Shown here: positions 6,968 to 16,443 of the stretch, piece after piece
Numbering within the stretch: the first letter of the stretch is position 1
Layout: each line of letters begins with the position of its first letter
Assembly (NCBI RefSeq): GCF_000763805.1
Contig: NZ_JRKS01000026.1
Location: 1 to 39,159, forward strand
Source of the DNA: Paracoccus sphaerophysae
Lineage (GTDB): Bacteria > Pseudomonadota > Alphaproteobacteria > Rhodobacterales > Rhodobacteraceae
Direction: 5' to 3'
Length of the DNA: 39,159 nt
Notes under the pieces: model-generated
What the model saw: only the letters and a program-made list of their open reading frames with translations
Told to the model about the DNA's origin: nothing
Database searches by the model: none
Program-made: the position numbers and the translations under genes

Positions 6968-9900
6968 TGTCGGTCCAGGCCCGGCGGTCGGGGCGATACA
7001 TGTCCTCGACCGTGGCCGCGGGATGGCGGAACACGCCCGGAGTCACCGCGCGCACTTGATAGGCCAGCCGCAGCGGCGAGTCCCCGATCGCCGTGACCGC
7101 GGCGGCAAAGCGGTCCTGCCGGAACTCGGCCATCTCGGTCGCGGCGGTGTCGCCCAGCCAGTCCAGATCGCCGGTCTCGCCCCGGGTCAGCAGGTTGGGG
7201 TTGTCGATCTCGAACCCCGCCGGCAGCGGGTCGGTGACGATCAGCCGCCCGTCCGCGGCGCCGATGGGGTCCACCTCGATCACCGCGACCAGCCGCGTGC
7301 CCAGCGGCACGCTGGCCGGATCGACCGGCTGCCCGTCGGCAGTGAAATAGCTGCGCGCGATGGCAAACGCGGTGCCCCCCGCCGCCGGCGGATCGACGGG
7401 TACGGCGGTCGTGGCCAGCGTCACCTCGACGGGCGCGCTGCCCGAGTTGGCCAGCTGGACCGGAGGCAGCGCCGCGGCGTCGCCCAGGTCCTGCACCGGC
7501 GCCGACAGTGCTGCACCCGACAGCGTCAGCCCGCCGCCGGCATCCTTGCCCGAGGACAGCGCCTGCGCGGCCAGCGTGATCCAGCCCGCCTCCTGCGTGG
7601 ACAGCGGCGCGCCGTCCAGGTCGCGCTGATCGGCGCGGCTGGCGATGCCCACCGCCAGCGCATCGCGGTCGACGGCTTGCGAGCCCGCCTCGGCCGCCAG
7701 CGCCAGCACGCCCGCAAGGTCGCGCAACGCGGTGCCGTAATCGGCGCGGAACAGCCCCTCGGGCTCGCGCCCCTCGGTCGCCAGCGCCTGGGCGTGGCGG
7801 AACATGATGTCCGCGCGCGGCTGGTCGCCATAGGCCGCCAGCGCCGCCCCCAGCTGCGCTGCGGCAAGCGGCGTGTCGAACTTCGCCGCGCCGGTGTCGA
7901 CGTAATAGCGCAGGTCGCTGACCACGGCCTGCCCTTCGCGCGCCAGCACATAGGCGGCATAGGCGGTGGCCGCGTTCTCGCCCGAATCGGCGAATTCCGG
8001 CGCCGCCGCGGCGTTCAGCCCGTTCTGCAGCGCCTGCAGCGCCAGCCGGAAGGCGGGGTCGGGCACCGCGTGGCCCTGCGCCCTCGCCCGGCCCAGGAAG
8101 TCGGTGACATAGGCGGCCAGCCAGCGGTCGCCGCTATCGGGCTGCCACAGCCCGAAACTTCCGTCCGAGGCCTGCCGGGTCATGACCTGCGCGATGGCGG
8201 AATCGACGGTCCTGGGGTCGACTCCGGGCGGCGTCGGCATGCCTTCGGGCATCAGCGCCTGCGCGTAAAGCTGCGGCAGCGCGCCCGAGGACAGCTGCTC
8301 GGTGCAGCCATAGGGATAGGCCGCCAGCTGCGCCAGCGCGCCCGGCACGTTCAGCCGCGCGAAGGCGCCCGAGGTAAGGGTGATGCGCCCGGTCCCCGGC
8401 TGGAACCGGCCCAGCGGCGCCAGATCGACCGTCTGCGCGGCGCCGGGGGCCAGAGTCAGCTTGATCCGCCGGCTGACGGCGGCATCCATGCGCTGGACCG
8501 GGATGGTCAGGTCCTTGCTGACCGTGCGCCCGTCCGGCAGCCGGGCCGAGACGCGCAGCCTGGCCGTGCCTTCGGTATCCGGCGCGGTCAGGGTCAGCGG
8601 CACGGTCACCGCCTGCTTGTCGGTCAGCGTCACGCTGGCGGGCAGGTCGGCGGTGGCCAGCGTGACGCCCGCCTCGGGCTCGGCCGAGCCCTGGTCCGCC
8701 GCCGCCTCGGCCGCGGCGGTCTGCACGGCCGAGAGGTTTTCCACCGACAGCGCCACCTCGCCCGCCGGGCCGTCAAGATGGGTCAGCGCCAGATGCGCAT
8801 TCGCCACGTCGCCGGGGGCGAGGAATGCGGGGACGGTCGCGGTCATCACCACCGGGTCGCGGACCAGCATCGTGGTGTCGGTCTGGCCCACGCCCTTGCC
8901 GGTCCAGACCAGCGCCATGATCCGCAGTTCGCCGTTGAAGTCGGGCAGCGGGATCGTGACAGTGGTGGTCCCGTCCGGTCCCAGAGTCAGCGGGCCGGAA
9001 AACCACCCCATCAGCTTTTCGGTCGGCGGCGGCGCCTGGGTCTGCATCGAGGACGCATCGCCCCCCGCCCGGATCGTCCCGTCGGCCGCCCCGCCGGGCA
9101 GGATCAGCCGACCATACAGGTCGCGCATCCCCACCCCCAGCCGGCGCTGGCCCAGATAGTGGTCCGAGGCCGAGGGCGGCTGATAGCCTGTCAGGTTCAG
9201 GATGCCCTGGTCCACCGCCCAGATCGTCGCGTTCACGGTCTCGCCCGCGGCCGCGCCGGCGACGGCCAGCGTCACCTGCGCCGTGCCGCGGGGATCGGCC
9301 TGCGGCGGCGCGGTCAGCGTCGCCTGCAAGGCGCGGTCGCCGGGGTCGACATGGGCCGCAGCGATGCCCAGCGCCCGGATCGGGGTGCGCGCCGACAGCT
9401 CGGCGGTTCCGGCGGCCACCGGGCGGATGGCGCTGACCGCGACATAGGCGCTGGCGCCCCAGTCCTCGGTCACCGGCAGATCGACGGTGTTGTCGCCGGC
9501 CGTGACCGGCACCGTCTGCATCGAGATCACCCGGTTCGACAGCACCGACACCACCGCGACCCCGTCGGCCAGCGCCCTCAGCGTCACCCGCGCGGTGTCG
9601 CCCACCGCATAGCCGGGCCTGTCAAGCGACACCGACAGCCGGTCGGGCGTGTCGGTGCCCGTGGTGGCGGCGCCCCAGCCGGCCTCGAAGGTGGTCGAGC
9701 TGCGCGCCCCGTCGGGGCCGGTCACGACCAGCTCATAGCTGCCCCAGTCCACCGGGGCCGAGATCGACCCCGGCGCGCCGGCCAGATCGAGCGCGCCATT
9801 GGCGATGCGCTCGCGGCGGGTGATCGGTTCCCAGTTCCAGTCGCCGCCCATCGCATACCACTGATAGGTGGTGTCGATGCGGTTCAGCACCCACTCGACC

Positions 9901-12551
9901 CGCGCCGGCTGCGGGGTCAGGTCGGGGCCGACCGCGACCACCTGGAACCGCGCCTCGGCGCCCTGCGGGACGGTGCCGCCGTCGAACCCGGGGCGGATGC
10001 CCAGCGCCGTGCGGGCCGGCAGGACCAGCCGGCTGTCGCGCCGCTCGACCGGGCGGCCGGCGCCCTCGCGCACGGTCAGGGTCAGCTGCGCCTCCCACGG
10101 GCGGGCGGCCTGGGCCAGCGCCGGGGGCAGATCGACGCGGGCAGCAAAGCGCCCCTCGGCGTCGGTGACGCCGGCGGGCATCGCCACCACTTCGGGCGCG
10201 GCATCGTCGTCGTGGCGGCCGAAGACATAGCCCTCGAATCCCGGCAGCGTGGTGGCCGGGGTCAGGCGCAGCTCTCCCTCGACCGGCAGGCCGGCGGCGG
10301 GGGCACCGAACAGCCAGCGCGCGTCGATGGCGGCCTGAACCGGCTGCGCGGCGGGCTGCGGGGTGTCGGGCAGCGCAAGGTCGAAGGCTATGCGCTCGGG
10401 ACGGAAATCCTCGACCAGCAGCTTGGCCGACGCGAGCGGCCGGCCCTTGTCCTCGACCCGGAAATCGACCCGCCACAGCCCGCGCGGCGCGGTGTCGGGG
10501 ATCGGCACGGCCAGCGTATAGCCGCCGGCGCCGGCGGGTTCGGCCAGCATCCGCGCGTGTTCCACCCCGTCGGGGCGCAGCACCACGGCGGTCAGCGGCA
10601 GACCCTCGATCGCGCGGCCGCGGTCGTCGCGGGTCAGGATGGTGGCGTGGGCGATCTCGCCGGCGCGATAGGCGCCGCGGTCGGTGGCGGCGAAGACATC
10701 GATCGGTGGGGCCGGCGGATTGCCCTCGACCCCGCGGTCGGACAGGTCGAATTCGGGGTCGATCAGCGACAGGAAGCCCATGTCGGCGATTTCGCCGCCC
10801 TGGCGCAGCGTGGCTGTCACCAGCGCCGGTTCCGCCGCGCCGGTGCCGCGGGTCAGGCCAGAGGCGAACCGCGCCACGCCCTGGTCGTCGGTCGCGGCGG
10901 TGGCCAGAACGGCGTTGCCGCGCGACACCAGCGCCACGTCGATCCCCGCCCGCGCCGCCGCATCCGACAGCCCGCGCACGGCCACGGTCAGCCCGTCGGT
11001 CCCCGACCAGCTGGCCAGCCCCAGATCCGAGATCATGAACCACTGCGTCGCCGCCGGCGCCATCTCGGTCGAGCTGCCCGCCACCTGCGCGGTCAGCGCA
11101 TAGATGCCGGGGGTCAGCGGCCCGGCGGTCCGGGTCAGGTCCAGCCGGGTGGCGATCTCGGCGTTCACCGGGGCCGCGCCGCCGCCCGCCGCGGGGGCGA
11201 CGCTGGCCTGGCCGGTCCAGATCTCCTCGCCCATGTAGGTGGTGAAGTTCTGCGCGCCCCAGTCATCCAGCGGCGCGGCAAAGATCTCGTCGCGCAGGGC
11301 GCGGACGAGGTTGCGGTCCGACATCCGGTACAGCTTCAGATCGACCGCGCCGGTGTTCACCGTGTACAGCGTCAGCCCCTGATCGCCGCCCGCGGGCAGC
11401 ACATAGGCGCGGCCGCCGAACCGCGCCATCGGTGCGCGGTCGCGAACATACATCGACAGCTCGACCGGGCGCGGCAGCGTCTGGCCGTCCGCGGCTGGCA
11501 GGCCGGGGCGCAGCGTCAGCTTCAGCGTGCTGCCGCGGGTCAGCCCCGTCACGCAGAGCTGGCTGCCCTCGGTTTCCACCGCCATCGCGGGGTCGGGCAG
11601 GGCCACATAGGGGCGGTAATCCACCCCCGCGGCCAGTTCGGCCGAGAAAAAGGCGCAGGCGCGCGGGTCCAGCGCGTCGGAATCCATCTGGTTGTCGGTG
11701 ACCCGAAAGCCGTGGCGTTCCTGGAAGGCCGGGATCATCTCGGCCAGCCGCGGATCGCCGCCGCCGCCGTGGCTTTCGGCGTGGCGCAACGCCCCCAGCC
11801 CGTCCAGCCCGCGGTCGAGCTTTTCGGCGATCTCGGCCCAGCGGGTGAGCGACGGCACCGCCGGGCCGGCGCTGCGCAGCCAGGCGTTCAGCGCCGCCGA
11901 TTGCGCGGCGGCCAGCGTCTCGCGGTTCTCGTTGTCGAGGTTCGCCTGCTCGAGCAGCGCGGCGGACAGCGCGTCCCAGTCGTCGGGCGAATCGGTGGCG
12001 GCGGTCACCGCGCCCTGCCAGCGGACCTGCGCTTGCGGATCGCCCGCCGCCTCGGCCAGCCGGGCGCGCAGGGCGGCCACATCCTCGCCGGTGCCCGGAT
12101 AGAGCCGCCCCAACTCCTGCGCCTGGCGGCGGGCGGGGTCGAGATCAGAGTCCGGGCGCAGCCACGCCCCGGCGCCCGCGACGCGGTCGGCCGCGGCCTG
12201 CGCCACCGCCGGATCGGGGGCCGTGACCTGCCCCGACAGCGCGCCGGCGAACGGCACCGGGGGGTTGGCGGCGCCCTTGGGAAAGCAGGCGCGCGAGCGG
12301 GCGTTGTAGGTCAGCGCGGTGCAGGCCCGGTCGGCGAGGCACAGGCGGATGCAGGCCTGCTCGGTCGTCTCGAAGATCGGCGCGAGGTCGCCGCCGGGCA
12401 GGTCCACGTCCTGCTGCAGCACGATGCGGCGGTCGGGCAGCGGCCCTTCGGCCAGCGCAATGCCGGGCAGCGTGAGAGCGGCCAGCAGCGCCGCGACAGG
12501 CAGGCGACGGCACAGCCCGCCCGCGGAACGAAGGAACGAACGGACGGTCAT
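6942..12551 (-). CDS. yfhM: Bacterial alpha-2-macroglobulin (YfhM-like) with N-terminal PAN/apple-like domain
   Basis: 1869-residue secreted protease trap. A Sec signal (about 1-34, ending in ALA) is not followed by a lipobox cysteine, so this copy is predicted to be soluble and periplasmic, unlike lipoprotein members. A PAN/apple-like domain (about 35-110) has paired cysteines (ACIRLC, ACTALTYN, RACF). MG repeats follow, with macroglobulin blocks such as IDVFAATDRGAYRAGE, GTTTVTIPLPDFNGELRI and VWTGKGVGQ. The thioester motif is CTEQ with Cys1416 in YPYGCTEQ, inside a TED domain that continues with YVTDFLGRA. AGGAGG stands five bases before the chosen ATG; an upstream in-frame ATG lacks such a site. 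The gene is followed by overlapping pbpC. Confidence 0.94.
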   Translation of the reverse strand: MTVRSFLRSAGGLCRRLPVAALLAALTLPGIALAEGPLPDRRIVLQQDVDLPGGDLAPIFETTEQACIRLCLADRACTALTYNARSRACFPKGAANPPVPFAGALSGQVTAPDPAVAQAAADRVAGAGAWLRPDSDLDPARRQAQELGRLYPGTGEDVAALRARLAEAAGDPQAQVRWQGAVTAATDSPDDWDALSAALLEQANLDNENRETLAAAQSAALNAWLRSAGPAVPSLTRWAEIAEKLDRGLDGLGALRHAESHGGGGDPRLAEMIPAFQERHGFRVTDNQMDSDALDPRACAFFSAELAAGVDYRPYVALPDPAMAVETEGSQLCVTGLTRGSTLKLTLRPGLPAADGQTLPRPVELSMYVRDRAPMARFGGRAYVLPAGGDQGLTLYTVNTGAVDLKLYRMSDRNLVRALRDEIFAAPLDDWGAQNFTTYMGEEIWTGQASVAPAAGGGAAPVNAEIATRLDLTRTAGPLTPGIYALTAQVAGSSTEMAPAATQWFMISDLGLASWSGTDGLTVAVRGLSDAAARAGIDVALVSRGNAVLATAATDDQGVARFASGLTRGTGAAEPALVTATLRQGGEIADMGFLSLIDPEFDLSDRGVEGNPPAPPIDVFAATDRGAYRAGEIAHATILTRDDRGRAIEGLPLTAVVLRPDGVEHARMLAEPAGAGGYTLAVPIPDTAPRGLWRVDFRVEDKGRPLASAKLLVEDFRPERIAFDLALPDTPQPAAQPVQAAIDARWLFGAPAAGLPVEGELRLTPATTLPGFEGYVFGRHDDDAAPEVVAMPAGVTDAEGRFAARVDLPPALAQAARPWEAQLTLTVREGAGRPVERRDSRLVLPARTALGIRPGFDGGTVPQGAEARFQVVAVGPDLTPQPARVEWVLNRIDTTYQWYAMGGDWNWEPITRRERIANGALDLAGAPGSISAPVDWGSYELVVTGPDGARSSTTFEAGWGAATTGTDTPDRLSVSLDRPGYAVGDTARVTLRALADGVAVVSVLSNRVISMQTVPVTAGDNTVDLPVTEDWGASAYVAVSAIRPVAAGTAELSARTPIRALGIAAAHVDPGDRALQATLTAPPQADPRGTAQVTLAVAGAAAGETVNATIWAVDQGILNLTGYQPPSASDHYLGQRRLGVGMRDLYGRLILPGGAADGTIRAGGDASSMQTQAPPPTEKLMGWFSGPLTLGPDGTTTVTIPLPDFNGELRIMALVWTGKGVGQTDTTMLVRDPVVMTATVPAFLAPGDVANAHLALTHLDGPAGEVALSVENLSAVQTAAAEAAADQGSAEPEAGVTLATADLPASVTLTDKQAVTVPLTLTAPDTEGTARLRVSARLPDGRTVSKDLTIPVQRMDAAVSRRIKLTLAPGAAQTVDLAPLGRFQPGTGRITLTSGAFARLNVPGALAQLAAYPYGCTEQLSSGALPQLYAQALMPEGMPTPPGVDPRTVDSAIAQVMTRQASDGSFGLWQPDSGDRWLAAYVTDFLGRARAQGHAVPDPAFRLALQALQNGLNAAAAPEFADSGENAATAYAAYVLAREGQAVVSDLRYYVDTGAAKFDTPLAAAQLGAALAAYGDQPRADIMFRHAQALATEGREPEGLFRADYGTALRDLAGVLALAAEAGSQAVDRDALAVGIASRADQRDLDGAPLSTQEAGWITLAAQALSSGKDAGGGLTLSGAALSAPVQDLGDAAALPPVQLANSGSAPVEVTLATTAVPVDPPAAGGTAFAIARSYFTADGQPVDPASVPLGTRLVAVIEVDPIGAADGRLIVTDPLPAGFEIDNPNLLTRGETGDLDWLGDTAATEMAEFRQDRFAAAVTAIGDSPLRLAYQVRAVTPGVFRHPAATVEDMYRPDRRAWTDSGATTITR

Positions 12552-12819
12552 CTGGGCCTCCTGCTGCCGATCCGGCGCGCGACTGTCGAAAGCGTGCCAC
12601 GGCGTGCGCCGTTCGGCAATCTTCCGCCGTTCCGCCCGCGGACGAAACCGCGTGAACGGGCGGTCCCGTCCGGTCCCGGCGGGCAGGTGCCCCTGTCCAT
12701 ATAGCTTGCGCTGCGGGCGCAAATGTCGCACCAAAGCGCTTGTTCCGGGGCGTCAGGCCCCTCAGCTCATGCCACGCGTCCGCGCCAAGATGGACCGTGC
12801 CACCCAACGGGATCAGATC
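12552..12819. promoter_or_regulatory. Divergent intergenic region with inverted repeat TTGCGC-N5-GCGCAA
   Basis: 268 bases separate the minus-strand macroglobulin gene from the plus-strand ABC importer, so promoters for both must lie here. A perfect 6-bp inverted repeat with a 5-base spacer is at 12706-12722, about 98 bases before the importer ATG. A second short hairpin, GGGGC-gtcag-GCCCC, follows near 12747. No convincing -35/-10 pair could be picked, and no gene on either strand is supported. Confidence 0.4.
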
Positions 12820-14424
12820 ATGACAATCAGCCTTACCGCCCGCGCCCTGCTGCTTGCCTCGGCCGTCGCGCTGGCCCCGGCCGCGCTGCCCGCCGCCTGG
12901 GCCGAAACCCCCGCCGACACGCTGGTCGTCGCCGCGACCATCGACGACATCATCAGCCTCGACCCGGCGCAGAGCTTTGAGTTCTCGGGCAACGACGTCA
13001 CCCAGAGCCTGTATGACCGGCTGGTCGATTTCGACCCGCTGGCGCTGGACAAGGGCTTTCAGCCGTCGCTGGCCGAAAGCTGGGAGGTCAGCGAGGACGG
13101 CAAGACCATCACCCTGACGATGAAGGAAGGCGTCAAGTTCCAGTCCGGCAACCCGGTCCGGGCCGAGGATGCCGCCTGGTCGCTGCAGCGCGCGGTCAAG
13201 CTGGACAAGTCCCCCGCCTTCATCCTGACCCAGTTCGGCCTGACCCCGGACAATGTCGAACAGATGGTCAAGGCGGACGGCAACAAGCTGACCATCACGA
13301 TGGACCAGCCCTATGCGGAATCCTTCGTGCTGAACTGCCTGACCGCCAGCGTCGCCAGCGTGGTGGACAAGGAAACCGCCCTGCAGCATGTCGAGGGTGA
13401 CGACCTGGCCAACACCTGGCTGACCACCAACGGCGCGGGGTCCGGCCCTTACAGCCTGGGCGCGTGGCGCCCGAACGAGGCGGTGCAGTTGATCGCAAAC
13501 GACGCCTATTGGGGCGGCGCGCCGGCGATGAAGCGGGTGATCGTCAAGAACGTCCAGGAATCCAGCGCCCAGCGGCTGCAGCTGGAAAAGGGCGACATCG
13601 ACGTGGCCCGCAACCTGACCCCCAGCGACGTCGAGGGGCTGGCCGGCAACGACGCGATCAAGGTGATCGACGAGCCGCGCGGCCGCATCCTGTACATGGG
13701 GATGAGCCAGAAGGACCCGCTGCTGTCGCAGGCGCCCGTCCAGCAAGCGATGCGCCACCTGGTCGATTTCGACGGCATGGCGAACAGCTTCCTCAAGGGC
13801 CAGTGGAAGGTGCACCAGGCCTTCCTGCCCGAAGGCTACCTTGGCGCCTCGGACCAGAACCCGTGGAAATACGACGTCGAGGCGGCCAAGAAGATCCTGA
13901 CCGACGCCGGCATCACCTCGGGCACCATCACCACCAAGGTCCGCGACCTGCGCGAATACCTGGACGTGGCGCAGACCCTGCAGGCGTCGATGGCGCAGGC
14001 CGGGCTGACGCTGAACATCGAACAGATGACCGGCGCCCAGGTGCTGGACGCGTATCGCGCCCGCGAAGTGCCGATCTTCCTGGGCGAATGGGGGCCGGAC
14101 TATGCCGACCCGAACACCAACGCCTCGACCTTTGCGATCAACCCCGACAACGCGGCCGAAAAGGGCAGCACGCTGGCCTGGCGCAACAGCTATGACGTGC
14201 CCAAGGCCATGCAGGACAAGGTGATCGCCGCGACGCTGGAAGGCGACAGCGAAAAGCGCAAGGCGATGTACATGGACATCCAGACCGAATATCAGGCCTC
14301 GGCCCCGATCCTGCCGCTGTTCCAGCGCGTCGAACAGAACGCGATGCAGAAAGGCATCGAGGGCTGGTCGGCCGGCGGCGCCGTCACCTCGGTCATGTAT
14401 CACAAGGTCACCAAGGGCCAGTGA
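12820..14424 (+). CDS. ABC importer, periplasmic substrate-binding protein (family 5, DppA/OppA type)
   Basis: 534-residue solute-binding protein of the peptide/opine/nickel family 5. A Sec signal peptide (about 1-28, cleavage after AWA) precedes the typical start ETPADTLVVA and LDPAQSFEF; further hallmarks are SLAESWEVSEDGKTITLTMKEG, PNEAVQLIANDAYWGG, and a C-terminal GEWGPDYADPNTNASTF. I chose ATG 12820 because the signal peptide begins there; in-frame ATGs upstream (for example 12790) would add a charged leader. It is the first gene of a five-gene importer operon and overlaps the first permease by GTGA. Substrate cannot be told from sequence: di- or oligopeptides are the default, but family 5 also carries sugars, opines and drugs. 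Confidence 0.9.
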   Translation: MTISLTARALLLASAVALAPAALPAAWAETPADTLVVAATIDDIISLDPAQSFEFSGNDVTQSLYDRLVDFDPLALDKGFQPSLAESWEVSEDGKTITLTMKEGVKFQSGNPVRAEDAAWSLQRAVKLDKSPAFILTQFGLTPDNVEQMVKADGNKLTITMDQPYAESFVLNCLTASVASVVDKETALQHVEGDDLANTWLTTNGAGSGPYSLGAWRPNEAVQLIANDAYWGGAPAMKRVIVKNVQESSAQRLQLEKGDIDVARNLTPSDVEGLAGNDAIKVIDEPRGRILYMGMSQKDPLLSQAPVQQAMRHLVDFDGMANSFLKGQWKVHQAFLPEGYLGASDQNPWKYDVEAAKKILTDAGITSGTITTKVRDLREYLDVAQTLQASMAQAGLTLNIEQMTGAQVLDAYRAREVPIFLGEWGPDYADPNTNASTFAINPDNAAEKGSTLAWRNSYDVPKAMQDKVIAATLEGDSEKRKAMYMDIQTEYQASAPILPLFQRVEQNAMQKGIEGWSAGGAVTSVMYHKVTKGQ

Positions 14425-15530
14425 GCGCGTCCGACACCACCGCCGGGGGGCGGCCTGCGCCGTCCCCCGGGCCTGTCTCTTCCGGCCCGACGCCAGCCCC
14501 GGGCGGCAGCGGACGCACGGCCCGGCGCGCCCGCGCGGTGGCCGGGGTCGTGCTGTCGCTGCTGCTGACGCTGCTGGGGCTGCTGCTGGTCACCTTCGTG
14601 ATCGGCCGGGTGATGCCGATCGACCCGGTGCTCAAGGTCGTGGGCGAACGCGCCACCCCCGCGCAATACGAGGCCGCGCGCCAGGCGATGGGGCTGGACA
14701 AGCCGATCCTGGTGCAGTTCGTCGCCTATGTCGGGGACGTGCTGCGGGGCGATTTCGGCCGCTCGATCTCGACCGGCCACCCGGTGGCCGAGGACCTGCG
14801 CCGGGTCTTTCCGGCGACGCTGGAACTGGCCAGCATCGGGACCCTGATCGGGGTGCTGATCGGGGTGCCGCTGGGCGTGATCGCGGCGGCGCGGCGGGGC
14901 GGCTGGATCGACCAGGTCGCCCGCGTGGTGGCGCTGATCGGCTATTCGATGCCGATCTTCTGGCTGGGGCTGATGGGGCTCCTGGTGTTCTACGGCATCC
15001 TCGGCTGGGTCGGAGGCCCGGGACGCCAGGACATCATCTATGACGGGATGGTCCCCAATGTGACCGGGCTGGTGCTGGTCGACAGCCTGATCGCCGGCGA
15101 CTGGGGCGCCTTCCGGGACGCGTTTTCCCACATCATCCTGCCGGCCTCGCTGCTGGGCTATTTCAGCCTCGCCTATATCAGCCGCATGACCCGCAGCTTC
15201 ATGCTGGAACAGCTGTCGGCGGAATACATCACCACCGCCCGCGTCAAGGGCCTGTCCGAACGCCGCGTCGTCTGGGGCCATGCGCTGCGCAACATCGCCG
15301 TGCCGCTGGTCACGGTGATCGCGCTCAGCTTCGGCGGGCTGCTGGAAGGGTCGGTGCTGACCGAGATCATCTTCAGCTGGCCCGGCATCGGCAGCTATAT
15401 CACCAAGACCCTGCTGGCCGGCGACATGAACGCCGTGCTGGGCGGCACCGTCGTCGTCGGCGTGTGCTTCATCGCGCTGAACGCGCTGTCCGACCTGCTC
15501 TACAAACTGCTCGATCCGCGGTCGAGGTGA
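14421..15530 (+). CDS. ABC importer permease, DppB type
   Basis: 369-residue inner-membrane permease. It starts with GTG at 14421, overlapping the binding-protein stop by four bases. About 35 Pro/Gly/Ser-rich residues precede the first membrane helix (about 40-62). Family 5 permease blocks are seen: ATPAQYEAARQAMGLDKP, GDFGRS, and the EAA-like loop YITTARVKGLSERRVVWGHALRNI (residues about 269-293) that contacts the ATPase, followed by a last helix ending SDLLYKLLDPR. The long low-complexity N-terminus is unusual for DppB, which normally begins a few residues before the first helix. Four bases separate it from the second permease. Confidence 0.92.
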   Translation: MSASDTTAGGRPAPSPGPVSSGPTPAPGGSGRTARRARAVAGVVLSLLLTLLGLLLVTFVIGRVMPIDPVLKVVGERATPAQYEAARQAMGLDKPILVQFVAYVGDVLRGDFGRSISTGHPVAEDLRRVFPATLELASIGTLIGVLIGVPLGVIAAARRGGWIDQVARVVALIGYSMPIFWLGLMGLLVFYGILGWVGGPGRQDIIYDGMVPNVTGLVLVDSLIAGDWGAFRDAFSHIILPASLLGYFSLAYISRMTRSFMLEQLSAEYITTARVKGLSERRVVWGHALRNIAVPLVTVIALSFGGLLEGSVLTEIIFSWPGIGSYITKTLLAGDMNAVLGGTVVVGVCFIALNALSDLLYKLLDPRSR

Positions 15531-15534
15531 GCCG

Positions 15535-16443
15535 ATGACCGATCTCTCGACCCGAGACTGGCTGCTGAGCGCTGCCCCCACCACCCGCCGCCAGGCGCGA
15601 CTGGGGGCGCTGTACCAGGGCTGGCTGACCTTCCGGTCGAACCGGCTGGCGATGCTGGGCCTGATCATCCTGGTCCTGCTGGCGCTGATGGCGATCCTGG
15701 CGCCGGACTTGGCGCCCTACAGCCCGACCGCGCAGAACCTGGCCGACCGGCTGCAGCCGCCCTCGGCCAGGCACTGGCTGGGCACCGACGCGCTGGGCCG
15801 CGACATCCTGTCCCGGATCATCTGGGGGTCGCGGGTGACGCTGTTCATCGTCGGGACGGTGGCGCTGATCTCGCCGATCATCGGGCTGCTGATCGGGACC
15901 ATCGCGGGGTTTGCCGGCGGCTGGGTCGACCAGGTGCTGATGCGGATCACCGACATCTTCCTGGCCTTTCCCAAGCTGATCCTCGCCCTGGCGCTGGTGG
16001 CGGCGCTGGGCCCGGGGATCGTCAACGCGGTGCTGGCGCTGGCGATCACCGGCTGGCCGCCCTATGCGCGGCTGGCGCGCGCCGAAACGTTGGCGGTGCG
16101 GAACGCCGACTATATCGCCGCTGCGCGGCTGCAGGGGGCGGGGTCGTTCCGGCTGCTGGTCGGGCATGTGTGGCCGATGTGCATTTCCTCGATGATCGTG
16201 CGGGTGGCGCTGGACATGGCAGGGATCATCCTGTCGGCGGCGGGGCTGGGCTTTCTGGGCCTCGGCGCGCAGCCGCCGCTGGCCGAATGGGGGGCGATGA
16301 TTTCCGACGGGCGGACCTATATCCTCGATCACTGGTGGGTCGCGGCGATGCCGGGCCTGGCGATCTTCATCGTCAGCCTCGCCTTCAACTTCCTGGGCGA
16401 CGGGCTGCGCGACGTGCTGGACCCCAAGGGCGGCGCGGAATGA
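15535..16443 (+). CDS. ABC importer permease, DppC type
   Basis: 302-residue permease with the OppC_N segment (about residues 25-60: FRSNRLAMLGLIIL) and the family signature HWLGTDALGRDILSRIIWGSR. The EAA-like loop is YIAAARLQGAGSFRLLVGHVWP, and the end is LNFLGDGLRDVLDPK-like (FNFLGDGLRDVLDPK). About six helices are expected. It pairs with the DppB-type protein to form the channel. ATG follows the upstream stop by four bases, and the 3' end overlaps the first ATPase by ATGA. Confidence 0.93.
   Translation: MTDLSTRDWLLSAAPTTRRQARLGALYQGWLTFRSNRLAMLGLIILVLLALMAILAPDLAPYSPTAQNLADRLQPPSARHWLGTDALGRDILSRIIWGSRVTLFIVGTVALISPIIGLLIGTIAGFAGGWVDQVLMRITDIFLAFPKLILALALVAALGPGIVNAVLALAITGWPPYARLARAETLAVRNADYIAAARLQGAGSFRLLVGHVWPMCISSMIVRVALDMAGIILSAAGLGFLGLGAQPPLAEWGAMISDGRTYILDHWWVAAMPGLAIFIVSLAFNFLGDGLRDVLDPKGGAE

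Noticed and set aside
6804..12704. Very long open frame (about 1966 codons) on the plus strand
   Set aside because: It is antisense to the macroglobulin gene, lacks any family motif and is rich in Arg/Gly/Gln, as expected of a high-GC shadow frame; the minus strand has signal peptide, CTEQ motif and ribosome site.
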